Part shown: positions 1 through 5,697 of the stretch, in pieces
Numbering within the stretch: position 1 is the first letter of the stretch
Layout of the letters: every line of letters starts with the position of its first letter
DNA from: JAFDZV01 sp966128725
GTDB lineage: Bacteria > Bacteroidota > Ignavibacteria > OLB7
DNA length: 5,697 nucleotides
Direction: 5' to 3'
NCBI GenBank assembly: GCA_966128725.1
Contig: CBHYLN010000227.1
Coordinates: 1-5,697 of the forward strand
Program-made: the position numbers and the translations under genes
Notes under the pieces: generated by a model
Seen by the model: the letters and a program-made list of their open reading frames with translations, nothing else
Databases searched by the model: none
What the model was told of the DNA's origin: nothing

Positions 1-19
1 GGGCCATCACCCCTGGCCC
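1..19. other. Short inverted repeat at window edge
   Basis: GGGCCA (1-6) and TGGCCC (14-19) are exact reverse complements around a 7-nt loop. A loosely T-rich stretch (TTTTGTT, 33-39) lies a little further right but is not adjacent, so this is at best a weak terminator. The stem may extend beyond the left edge. It could end a plus-strand gene lying outside the window, or the minus-strand operon that reads leftward across the repeat array. The rest of 20-80 shows nothing recognisable except a sequence at about 70-80 that resembles the tail of a repeat unit. Confidence 0.25.
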
Positions 20-80
20 AGCGCTTCACGGTTTTGTTGTATACAGGGGCAAGCGAGAGGTAAACATGGGTAGTGATATG

Positions 81-393
81 CGGCTGTGCCAGTGCCACCC
101 AACGCATCGCATGCCCAACTCGAACGAGTGACCCATGCGTTGCGATAACCGGCATTTCGCGGCCTCATATCGCATCGCATGCCCAACTCAGCGAGTGACC
201 CATGCGTTGCGATAGCCGGCTGTGACGGTGCCACCCAGTGCTTCGCATGCTCAACTCAGCGAGTGACTCATGCGTTGCGATAAGCGGCTGTGACGGTGCC
301 ACCCAGTGCCTCGCATGCCCAACTCAGCGAGTGACCCATGCGTCACGATAGCCGGCTGTGCCAGTGCCACCCAACGCCTCGCATGCCCAACTT
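81..393. repeat. Tandem array of ~68-bp palindrome-containing repeats (4.6 copies)
   Basis: Five units can be aligned by eye: 81-149, 150-216, 217-284, 285-352 and a truncated fifth at 353-393. Each begins CGGC. The full units carry a shared core reading GCATG, then CCCAACTC (CTCAACTC in unit 3), then GAGTGA, then CATGCG. Units 3 and 4 match at 61 of 68 positions. The first 40 bases of units 1 and 5 differ at one position, so the outer copies resemble each other more than the inner ones. Unit 2 keeps the core but has an unrelated linker at about 154-168. Each complete core folds as a hairpin: CGCATG pairs with CATGCG, and an inner ACTC pairs with GAGT. Unit length is not a multiple of three and no reading frame is maintained, so the array is not protein-coding. 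The function is unknown. It lies 10 bp past the DUF1501 stop codon, so it would be the 3' untranslated region of that operon. Confidence 0.9.
168..214. repeat. Best-formed palindrome of the array (unit 2 hairpin)
   Basis: The left arm TATCGCATCGCATG (168-181) and right arm CATGCGTTGCGATA (201-214) pair at 13 of 14 positions, with a single T-T mismatch. Inside, ACTC (186-189) pairs with GAGT (193-196) around AGC, separated from the outer stem by a symmetric CCCA/GACC internal loop. In unit 1 the equivalent outer stem is 103-113 with 134-144 (10 of 11 paired), and its tip is ACTCG (118-122) with CGAGT (125-129). Because both strands of a palindrome can fold, this may be an RNA hairpin, a protein-binding site or a REP-like element; the sequence does not decide between these. 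Confidence 0.65.
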
Positions 394-402
394 GCCCGCG
401 TT

Positions 403-1959
403 CTACCGCCGCACCACGATGCCGGCCGAACCCGTGAACCACTCCGTTGCAAGCCGGCAGTGATATGCCCCCTGCGGCAGCCCGCGCAGATCCAGCGGGA
501 TGTTGTGCGGCCCGGCCGCGAGGGCCTGTGCCGGCAGCTCGATCGCCAACCGGCCGTCGGCATCGTACAGCGCCAGGCGCACAACGGTCGATCGCGAAAG
601 CGTGAAGATGATATCGGCGTGGTCGTTGGCGGGGTTGGGCTGCGCCGAAAGCGCGCGTACCGGCTGCTCCGGCGTTGCCACGTACTGCTGACGCAGAAGC
701 GGGTGGCGGTTTGCGGCGTCGCACATCCCGTATGGCAGAATCTGGCGCAGGCCATCGTCCGTAATGCCGAACATCGGCCCAAGCACCGAGGCGTAATAAC
801 ACTGGAACGTGATATCGTGCCGCAGATTGCCGTTGGCGTCCGGGTTACCGATATCGGGCAGGCCGCCGTACACCGCGCCGCCTGCAACCGGCGTGCCGAA
901 CACCATGTGCGGCGCGGCGGCGCCATGATCGCTGCCGTTGCCGTTCTCGGCAACACGGCGTCCGAACTCGGAGAACGTCATCCCCACAACCCGGTGGTCG
1001 ATCGCCAGGGCGCGCAGGTCGGCATCGAAGGCCGTCAGCGCGCCATCAAGCTGCCGCAGCAGCGCGGCGTGGTGGTCGAGCTGATTGCCGTGCGTATCGA
1101 AGTTCCCGATGTTCACCATGTACACCCGTGTTTGTAACCCGCCGGCAATCAAGCGCGCCACAATGGCCAGCGCCTCGGCCAGCGGGTTGCCGGCCGGGTA
1201 TTCCACGGCATTGCCCGCACGCAACGCGGCCGTGCGTATCGTCTGCGAGAAATCGATGGCCTGTGTCTCGATCGCCCGCACGAACTCCCACTCCTGCGCG
1301 GCCAGCACGGCGCTGGTAGTGCTGGCGGCATCTTCAACACGCGGCTCGCGGTGTACCAGTTCGTGGAAGGCAACCGGATCGGTAAGCGCCACGCCGATGG
1401 GACCACTGGTGCCGTTGAAGGCGGAGGAGGTAGCCGGGCGAATCTGGATGGCCGGCGGGTCGGGCGGCAGCTCGGCCGGATAGCGCGGGAATTCCCCCTG
1501 CAAGTATCGGCCAATCCAGCCGGAGCCCTCGGTTTCGCCGGGTTCGGTGCCTGATGCCGTGTTCCAGATCTCCGTGCCGCTGAAGTGCGACAGCGAATAA
1601 TTCTCGTAGCCGATATTGGTCACGATCGCAAGGCGCTCCTGGTTGTACAGGCCGGCCAGCCCTGCCAGCGCCGGATGCAGGCCCAGCAGATCGTTCCCGT
1701 ACAACCGCGCAACATCGTGCTTGGGAATGCCGATTGTTGGTCGCGCACGGTAGTAGCCGTCGTCCTCGAACGGCACAACCGTGTTCAGCCCATCGTTGCC
1801 GCCTTCCATCTGCACCAGCACCAGCACACGGTTGTTGTCGCCCGCCAGCGGCCCCCCAACGCCGCGTGGCGCCGCCATTGCCCGGAACCGCATGCCACCA
1901 AGGGCAAAGGGCAGCACCATCGTGTGCGTCAGGCCCTTCAGAAATGTTCTACGTCGCAT
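403..1959 (-). CDS. DUF1501 family protein with twin-arginine-type leader and T9SS C-terminal sorting domain
   Basis: This is a 518-residue predicted exported protein of the DUF1501 family, which I place in the alkaline phosphatase/sulfatase-like fold group; its substrate is unknown. The N-terminus has RRTFLK at residues 3-8, a good twin-arginine match, followed by a hydrophobic stretch to about residue 30. Family hallmarks are GGNDGLNTVVP (53-63), NFDTHGNQ (286-293), SEFGRRV (330-336) and DHG (344-346), with H351 soon after. D288, H290, D344 and H345 are plausible metal ligands by analogy only. Residues ~435-518 form a T9SS type A sorting domain: PNP at 441-443, YDADGRL at 465-471 and LPQGAYHCRL at 494-503. 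This implies delivery to the cell surface or medium. The frame stays open upstream to an ATG at 2103, but that overlaps the DUF1800 gene, whereas the ATG at 1959 places the leader at the N-terminus. No Shine-Dalgarno sequence is visible. It follows the DUF1800 gene by 53 bp, probably in one operon. The family call is firm; biochemical function is not known. Confidence 0.93.
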   Translation of the reverse strand: MRRRTFLKGLTHTMVLPFALGGMRFRAMAAPRGVGGPLAGDNNRVLVLVQMEGGNDGLNTVVPFEDDGYYRARPTIGIPKHDVARLYGNDLLGLHPALAGLAGLYNQERLAIVTNIGYENYSLSHFSGTEIWNTASGTEPGETEGSGWIGRYLQGEFPRYPAELPPDPPAIQIRPATSSAFNGTSGPIGVALTDPVAFHELVHREPRVEDAASTTSAVLAAQEWEFVRAIETQAIDFSQTIRTAALRAGNAVEYPAGNPLAEALAIVARLIAGGLQTRVYMVNIGNFDTHGNQLDHHAALLRQLDGALTAFDADLRALAIDHRVVGMTFSEFGRRVAENGNGSDHGAAAPHMVFGTPVAGGAVYGGLPDIGNPDANGNLRHDITFQCYYASVLGPMFGITDDGLRQILPYGMCDAANRHPLLRQQYVATPEQPVRALSAQPNPANDHADIIFTLSRSTVVRLALYDADGRLAIELPAQALAAGPHNIPLDLRGLPQGAYHCRLATEWFTGSAGIVVRR

Positions 1960-2012
1960 TATGCAGTTGTAGTAATCATGGATCGTGAACTCGTCGCGCG
2001 TGCGCGGGCCGG

Positions 2013-3584
2013 TTACATAAGCTGATAGTTCGCCGAGCGCATCAGCGTTCGCAACATCGCGCCAAGCCGGCGCTCCTTGATCGCATCCTCCAGCCCGGCC
2101 CACTCGTACGTTGGCCCGCCCTGCAGCAGCGCATCGCGCAGCTCCGCCGCCAGCCGCCCGGACGCCGGATACCCCATCATGTGGCGCGCAATGTCGGCCA
2201 CCAGCAGCTCAGGGTCGCCGTTGAATTCGGCGAACTGTTGCGCGAACGCCATCACGTTGAGTTTTGCCGTGCCGGTGACCATCTCCGGCATCGCCAGCAA
2301 CACGCCGGGCGGCATGCGGCCGTATGTCGCGGGCGCCCCGTTGATAAGGCCGTCGGTCAGGGCATGCCGTTGCGGCAGTGTGGTGCTGCTGATCCACGCA
2401 TGGTGGAACTGCCAGCCCTGCACGCCCGGCGGGATCAACAGCGTCTGGCCCAGCGTCTCGCAGCCGGTGTGCAGGTATTGCAGGGTTGCGTCGTCCGGCA
2501 TGCCGCCAACCCGCAATGCCCGGGCCGTGCCCACCAGCAGATCCACCGGGCTTTTGATCATCGCCCCAATCAATGCCGGATCGTAGAAGTGATCGCTGAG
2601 CAGCAGCCGGCGCAGCACAACCGCCACGTTCCAATCCGAGGCGCGGAACTCCTGGGCCAGCGGCGCGATGATGTTTTCCTCAACCGCGTCATCCAGATGC
2701 GAGGCGGGTGTGAGCGGCGCATTGGTGTACACAAAAAAGCGGTACAGCTTACGAATCACATAACGTGCGGTCTGCTCATGATCGAATATGATATCCAGCA
2801 GATCGTCCAGCTCGGCATCGCCGTATTCGCGGCCGGCAATCGTGCGGCCGTACACAACCTTGTCGCCGGGATCGTGCCCAAACCACGGCGTACACTGCAC
2901 ATCGCCGGTGATACCATCTCCGTAAAAGCCCCAGCCGGTAAGCACGCGTGCGGCCTCGCGTACGTCCTTCTGCGTGTAGTTCGGTTTGCCGTTGTTGTCG
3001 TATAACCCAACGGTAAACAGCTCCTGCAGCTCGCGCGCGTAGTTCTCGTTAAGCTGATCGTCGCGCTTGTTCAGTTTGCCGTCCAGATACCACAGCATCG
3101 CCTTGTCCACCGTGATCTCGCGCACCAGCCGCTTGAAATTCCCCAGCGCATACCGTCGCAGCAACTGGTTCTGCATATAGGAAAATCGGCCGTCCTTCGT
3201 GATCGAGAAGTCGGAAGGGAAGTGGTTGTGCCAGAACAGCGCCAGCCGTTCGCGCATCGAGAATCCCTCGGCCAGCATAAGCCCGCACCACCAGCGGCGC
3301 ATCTCGTCCGCAAAGGCGCGGGTGCAGGGGGGAATATCCAGGCTGAAAAACGCCGTCGGGTTGTTCATCCACTCGCCCACGAACCGTGGCGGTTCCGGCG
3401 GCTTCACCGTTGGTGTTACAAGCCGGTCCACAAGCTCGCGTGGCGACAGGCGTTGTGCTGCCTGGGTTTCGGCAACAGTGGGTGCAACAAGCGCCCGGCG
3501 AAGCAGGTGCATCATGGTGCCGTAGCTCCAAGTGCCGCTGTATTCGGCCAGGCTGGGGGGGCGTGTAAACGGAATCGATGCCAT
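2013..3584 (-). CDS. DUF1800 family protein
   Basis: This 523-residue protein belongs to the DUF1800 family, whose biochemical activity is not established and which is very often encoded next to DUF1501. Motifs in order are HLLRRA (26-31), LFWHNHFPSD (116-125), NENYARELQELFTVG (179-193), DVREAARVLTGW (207-218), FGHDPGDKVVYG (235-246), SPVDLLVG (345-352), PPGVQGW (385-391) and a C-terminal SANYQL. Length and motif order fit an intact full-length member. The chosen ATG at 3584 gives 25 residues before HLLRRA; the ATGs for residues 24 and 25 are possible but would leave almost no N-terminus. I see no signal peptide, membrane segment or T9SS tail, unlike its neighbour, so its location is uncertain. 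It is the first gene of the leftward pair, its stop lies 53 bp before the DUF1501 start, and its promoter should be in 3585-3906. No Shine-Dalgarno sequence precedes the start. Confidence 0.93.
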   Translation of the reverse strand: MASIPFTRPPSLAEYSGTWSYGTMMHLLRRALVAPTVAETQAAQRLSPRELVDRLVTPTVKPPEPPRFVGEWMNNPTAFFSLDIPPCTRAFADEMRRWWCGLMLAEGFSMRERLALFWHNHFPSDFSITKDGRFSYMQNQLLRRYALGNFKRLVREITVDKAMLWYLDGKLNKRDDQLNENYARELQELFTVGLYDNNGKPNYTQKDVREAARVLTGWGFYGDGITGDVQCTPWFGHDPGDKVVYGRTIAGREYGDAELDDLLDIIFDHEQTARYVIRKLYRFFVYTNAPLTPASHLDDAVEENIIAPLAQEFRASDWNVAVVLRRLLLSDHFYDPALIGAMIKSPVDLLVGTARALRVGGMPDDATLQYLHTGCETLGQTLLIPPGVQGWQFHHAWISSTTLPQRHALTDGLINGAPATYGRMPPGVLLAMPEMVTGTAKLNVMAFAQQFAEFNGDPELLVADIARHMMGYPASGRLAAELRDALLQGGPTYEWAGLEDAIKERRLGAMLRTLMRSANYQLM

Positions 3585-3906
3585 TGTATGCGGGCTTGCT
3601 CTGGTGTATGTCGGCGCCGGGTGACTGTATCAGGTACGTGGATACTATCGTGATCGGGTACGCAGATAATATGCCTGAATATGCCAACCCACTTGAAACA
3701 CAGCTAGGCAGAAATCTTCTCACAAGGGCAAAACTTCCTGGTGCGAAATCGTTCCAGCATCGTCGACGTTCCGTGGTTCACCATGTCGCCGTGCCGGGAC
3801 GTTGTTGAAATCCCCTGCATCGCCCGACAATCACATTGCTACACAGCGGCCATGCTGCTATGTTGGCGGCGCGTGAAATATCCGTGCCTGCTATTTCTGT
3901 ATACTC
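3585..3906. other. Divergent intergenic region (322 bp)
   Basis: This gap separates the leftward DUF1800/DUF1501 pair from the rightward FG-GAP gene, so it should contain promoters for both directions. I see no convincing gene on either strand: the open frames here are short, begin inside neighbouring genes or encode nothing recognisable. It is visibly more AT-rich in places (about 3660-3720) than the coding DNA. Neither a good sigma-70 hexamer pair nor a good Bacteroidota-type promoter (TTG plus TAnnTTTG at proper spacing) could be picked out. The only distinct sequence pattern is the phased direct repeat at 3668-3685. Confidence 0.6.
3668..3685 (+). promoter_or_regulatory. Phased direct repeat, possible operator
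   Basis: AATATGCC occurs at 3668-3675 and again at 3678-3685, separated by TG. This gives an exact 10-bp period, about one helical turn. It lies 84-101 bp upstream of the DUF1800 start codon and about 220 bp upstream of the FG-GAP gene. Two identical half-sites on one face of the helix fit a regulator-binding site, but an 8-bp repeat can arise by chance and no regulator is encoded nearby. On the minus strand the same bases give an AT-rich tract that could overlap the DUF1800 promoter. Confidence 0.25.
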
Positions 3907-5640
3907 ATGCCCGCAATCGTGCTGATGTTCGCGACCCACTGCTGTCATGCTGGTGACCGGAACCGGCATGGCATCGTATGCTCGATTGCCGCCTGGCTCC
4001 TGCTGCTTGCGCCGTTGTTCTCCGCACCGTTGCTGCGCGCGCAACCATCGGACACCATCCTCTCGAATCCGAAGGCCGTGTTGCTGCACCGCATCTGGAT
4101 GGTACGCGGCTCGGTGACGGGCCAGGACCGTGTTGGTGAAGGCGCCGGCGCAATCGGTGATATCGATGGGGATTCGATCAGCGAGTTCGCGGTGCGGTAT
4201 GGGCGGCTTTGGCAGTGGCGTGTGTATAAGGGCGCTCGCCCTGCGCCGGATACCAATCCGATGTGGACACTGGATTCAGCAGCAGCCGAACCAATGTATC
4301 CCGTTGTTGGTGACTTTTGGGGGACGGGCCATCGCGCGCTTGGTTTTGGAGTCTTTTTCCCAAGCGTTCCGTTCGATGAACGGTTCTTCTTTTCGATCTA
4401 TCGAACCGAAGGTGGCACTATTGCCGACACACCAGCGGTGATGCTGGATCCGTATCGTACGTTCTCTCCCCCGGTCACGCCGGGCATCCGGGACATTCGT
4501 GCCGCGGACCTGGATGGCGACGGGGCCGATGAACTGATAGTTGCGGTGTATCGCATGTATCGTGGCACACAGGAGGTTCGTAATGCCGAGTTGTGGATCT
4601 TCAAGGGTGGTCCCAATTTTCAGGTCGATACGCCGACGGTGATTCTTCGAGATCCGGTTGAAAATGACGGTGACCGTATCTATGTCAGTCTTGCTGACTT
4701 TGATGGTGATGGTCATCCCGATCTGCTGCTTGGAGGCGGCTATGTAGCCGGTGAGGCATTGAAGTTCTGGTTTGGTGATGCCGGTCCGCTGTCGGGCTGG
4801 GCCGGGCGTGGGCCGGACCGTGTGATCGAACTGGACGACGAACATCCCAAAATCGGTGGGGGCATCACCGTGCTGGACTGCGACGGCGATCGCGCCGCCG
4901 ATATCCTGATCGGCTCGGCCGACGGCCCACGGCTGTACCGTTCGAATGCCGGGAAGGATATCCACACGCGCAACATGAAAAACGCCGATGCCGATCACCA
5001 TTTTCGTCGCAAGGATTTTGGCTCGTTCGGCAATGGTGGGTACATGAACGATGCCACGCGCCGGTTCGCGATGCCTGCGATCTTCGGCCCGAACCCGACG
5101 CGCACCAGTGCGATGATCACGCTGTTCAACAGCTCGGAGAACGGCCCGGACTCCACGTACGAGGCGTATTACGCGGCCGATATGGACGGGTTGATAGAGG
5201 GCAGCGTGTTCAACATTGACGCACCCGTCGGTGACTGCAATGGCGATGGCTGGGATGACTACCTGGCTGCCAACTCAACATGGTACGGCTTTTATCAGGG
5301 CATCGCGGTGGTGCTTGCGGGCGGCCCATATATCCCGCAGGACTCGGCGACGCTTGGCGTGCGTGATGTGGCCGTTGCCGGCCGTGCCGATGCCGTGAGC
5401 ATCTGGCCGAACCCGATGCGGGATGAACTACACATCGCCTGGCGCGGTGATCTTGCGCGTATGCCGGCGCGTTTTGCTGTGTACGACGCGTTGGGCCGGC
5501 TTGTGGCGCGCGGTGATGTTGCGCCGTGGCGTGGTGAGGCCGTGTTACAGTGCCCGGGCCTGGCGGCGGGCGCCTACCTGCTGAGCGTGCAGGATGCGTC
5601 GGGGTGGGAGATTGTCAGCGTGGCGCTTATGCGCGAATAA
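3907..5640 (+). CDS. Secreted FG-GAP/VCBS repeat beta-propeller protein with T9SS C-terminal sorting domain
   Basis: This 577-residue protein is a predicted extracellular beta-propeller. A Sec-type signal is visible: a hydrophobic core at about residues 27-41 (AAWLLLLAPLF) and probable cleavage near LLRA-Q (45/46). Calcium-binding FG-GAP/VCBS loops recur: GDIDGDS (84-90), DLDGDGADE (201-209), DFDGDGHPD (264-272), DCDGDRAAD (324-332) and DCNGDGWDD (443-451), plus a degenerate GDFWGTG (135-141). Spacing of about 50-65 residues between loops fits successive propeller blades. Residues ~495-577 form a T9SS type A sorting domain with WPNP (500-503), YDALGRLV (526-533) and LAAGAYLLSV (552-561), indicating surface attachment or release through the type IX system. 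Such propellers often mediate binding, but no partner or ligand can be inferred. The start is uncertain: ATG 3907 gives a long N-region before the hydrophobic core, and ATG 3925 is an alternative. The gene is divergent from the DUF1800/DUF1501 pair and is followed by a hairpin 20 bp past the stop codon. Confidence 0.93.
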   Translation: MPAIVLMFATHCCHAGDRNRHGIVCSIAAWLLLLAPLFSAPLLRAQPSDTILSNPKAVLLHRIWMVRGSVTGQDRVGEGAGAIGDIDGDSISEFAVRYGRLWQWRVYKGARPAPDTNPMWTLDSAAAEPMYPVVGDFWGTGHRALGFGVFFPSVPFDERFFFSIYRTEGGTIADTPAVMLDPYRTFSPPVTPGIRDIRAADLDGDGADELIVAVYRMYRGTQEVRNAELWIFKGGPNFQVDTPTVILRDPVENDGDRIYVSLADFDGDGHPDLLLGGGYVAGEALKFWFGDAGPLSGWAGRGPDRVIELDDEHPKIGGGITVLDCDGDRAADILIGSADGPRLYRSNAGKDIHTRNMKNADADHHFRRKDFGSFGNGGYMNDATRRFAMPAIFGPNPTRTSAMITLFNSSENGPDSTYEAYYAADMDGLIEGSVFNIDAPVGDCNGDGWDDYLAANSTWYGFYQGIAVVLAGGPYIPQDSATLGVRDVAVAGRADAVSIWPNPMRDELHIAWRGDLARMPARFAVYDALGRLVARGDVAPWRGEAVLQCPGLAAGAYLLSVQDASGWEIVSVALMRE

Positions 5641-5659
5641 CGTGATTCCCACAAACAGC

Positions 5660-5689
5660 CCGGGCCGATCGTGTGTACGATCGGCCCGG
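5660..5689 (+). terminator. Strong 13-bp hairpin, probable terminator
   Basis: CCGGGCCGATCGT (5660-5672) is exactly complementary to ACGATCGGCCCGG (5677-5689) around a GTGT loop, starting 20 bp after the FG-GAP stop codon. A stem this long, this GC-rich and in this position is typical of a transcription end. No T-run is seen on the plus strand in the 8 bases remaining before the window ends. Read on the minus strand, the hairpin is followed by CTGTTTGT, so it may instead, or also, stop a convergent transcript entering from the right. Confidence 0.75.
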
Positions 5690-5697
5690 TGATGTAT

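Noticed and set aside
7..234. Minus-strand open frame (75 codons) through the repeat array
   Set aside because: It reads repeat DNA whose unit length is not a multiple of three, matches no recognisable protein and has no start context.
81..393. CRISPR array
   Set aside because: The units are contiguous ~68-bp tandem copies in which the supposed spacers repeat too; no cas gene is present.
358..1137. Plus-strand 259-codon open frame
   Set aside because: It is antisense to the DUF1501 gene, whose motifs are unmistakable; the open frame is explained by the GC-rich codon pattern of the opposite strand.
1995..2006. CGCG-rich small inverted repeat between the DUF1800 and DUF1501 genes
   Set aside because: Only 4-5 bp of stem in GC-rich DNA, no T-run, and easily explained by chance.
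1960..2103. 48-residue N-terminal extension of the DUF1501 protein
   Set aside because: It would overlap the end of the DUF1800 gene and bury the twin-arginine leader; the ATG at 1959 fits the family.
2181..3005. Plus-strand 274-codon open frame
   Set aside because: It is antisense to the DUF1800 gene and encodes no recognisable domain.
3892..3899. TATTTCTG as a Bacteroidota TAnnTTTG promoter element for the FG-GAP gene
   Set aside because: No TTG lies at suitable spacing (nearest is 26 bp upstream), and it would place the transcript start at the ATG of 3907. It would be more credible only if translation starts at 3925.
4276..5001. Minus-strand 241-codon open frame
   Set aside because: It is antisense to the FG-GAP gene; the repeated Asp/Gly codons of the calcium loops keep the opposite strand open.

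Overview
The window looks like chromosomal DNA from a GC-rich member of the Bacteroidota or a neighbouring lineage of the FCB group; Kapabacteria- or Ignavibacteria-like is a guess. The main reason is that two of the three proteins end in a type IX secretion (T9SS, type A) sorting domain, a C-terminal tag characteristic of this group. None of the genes has a clear Shine-Dalgarno sequence, which is also usual there.

Layout from left to right: positions 1-80 are non-coding, with a small inverted repeat at the very edge. Positions 81-393 hold about 4.6 copies of a ~68-bp tandem repeat, each full copy built around an imperfect palindrome. Ten bases further on, two genes on the minus strand end. 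They run from right to left: a DUF1800 protein (2013-3584), then a DUF1501 protein (403-1959) with a twin-arginine-type leader and a T9SS tail. Positions 3585-3906 are a divergent intergenic region with a helically phased direct repeat. A plus-strand gene (3907-5640) encodes a secreted FG-GAP/VCBS beta-propeller protein, also with a T9SS tail. A strong 13-bp hairpin at 5660-5689 follows it.

DUF1800 and DUF1501 genes are a well-known adjacent pair of unknown biochemical role, and here they are 53 bp apart and probably one operon. The divergent FG-GAP protein is another predicted exported, surface-attached or released protein, so the region reads as a small cell-surface/secretome locus. No mobile-element gene, RNA gene, CRISPR array or defence gene was recognised. 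The least explained part is the palindromic tandem array immediately downstream of the DUF1501 stop codon.
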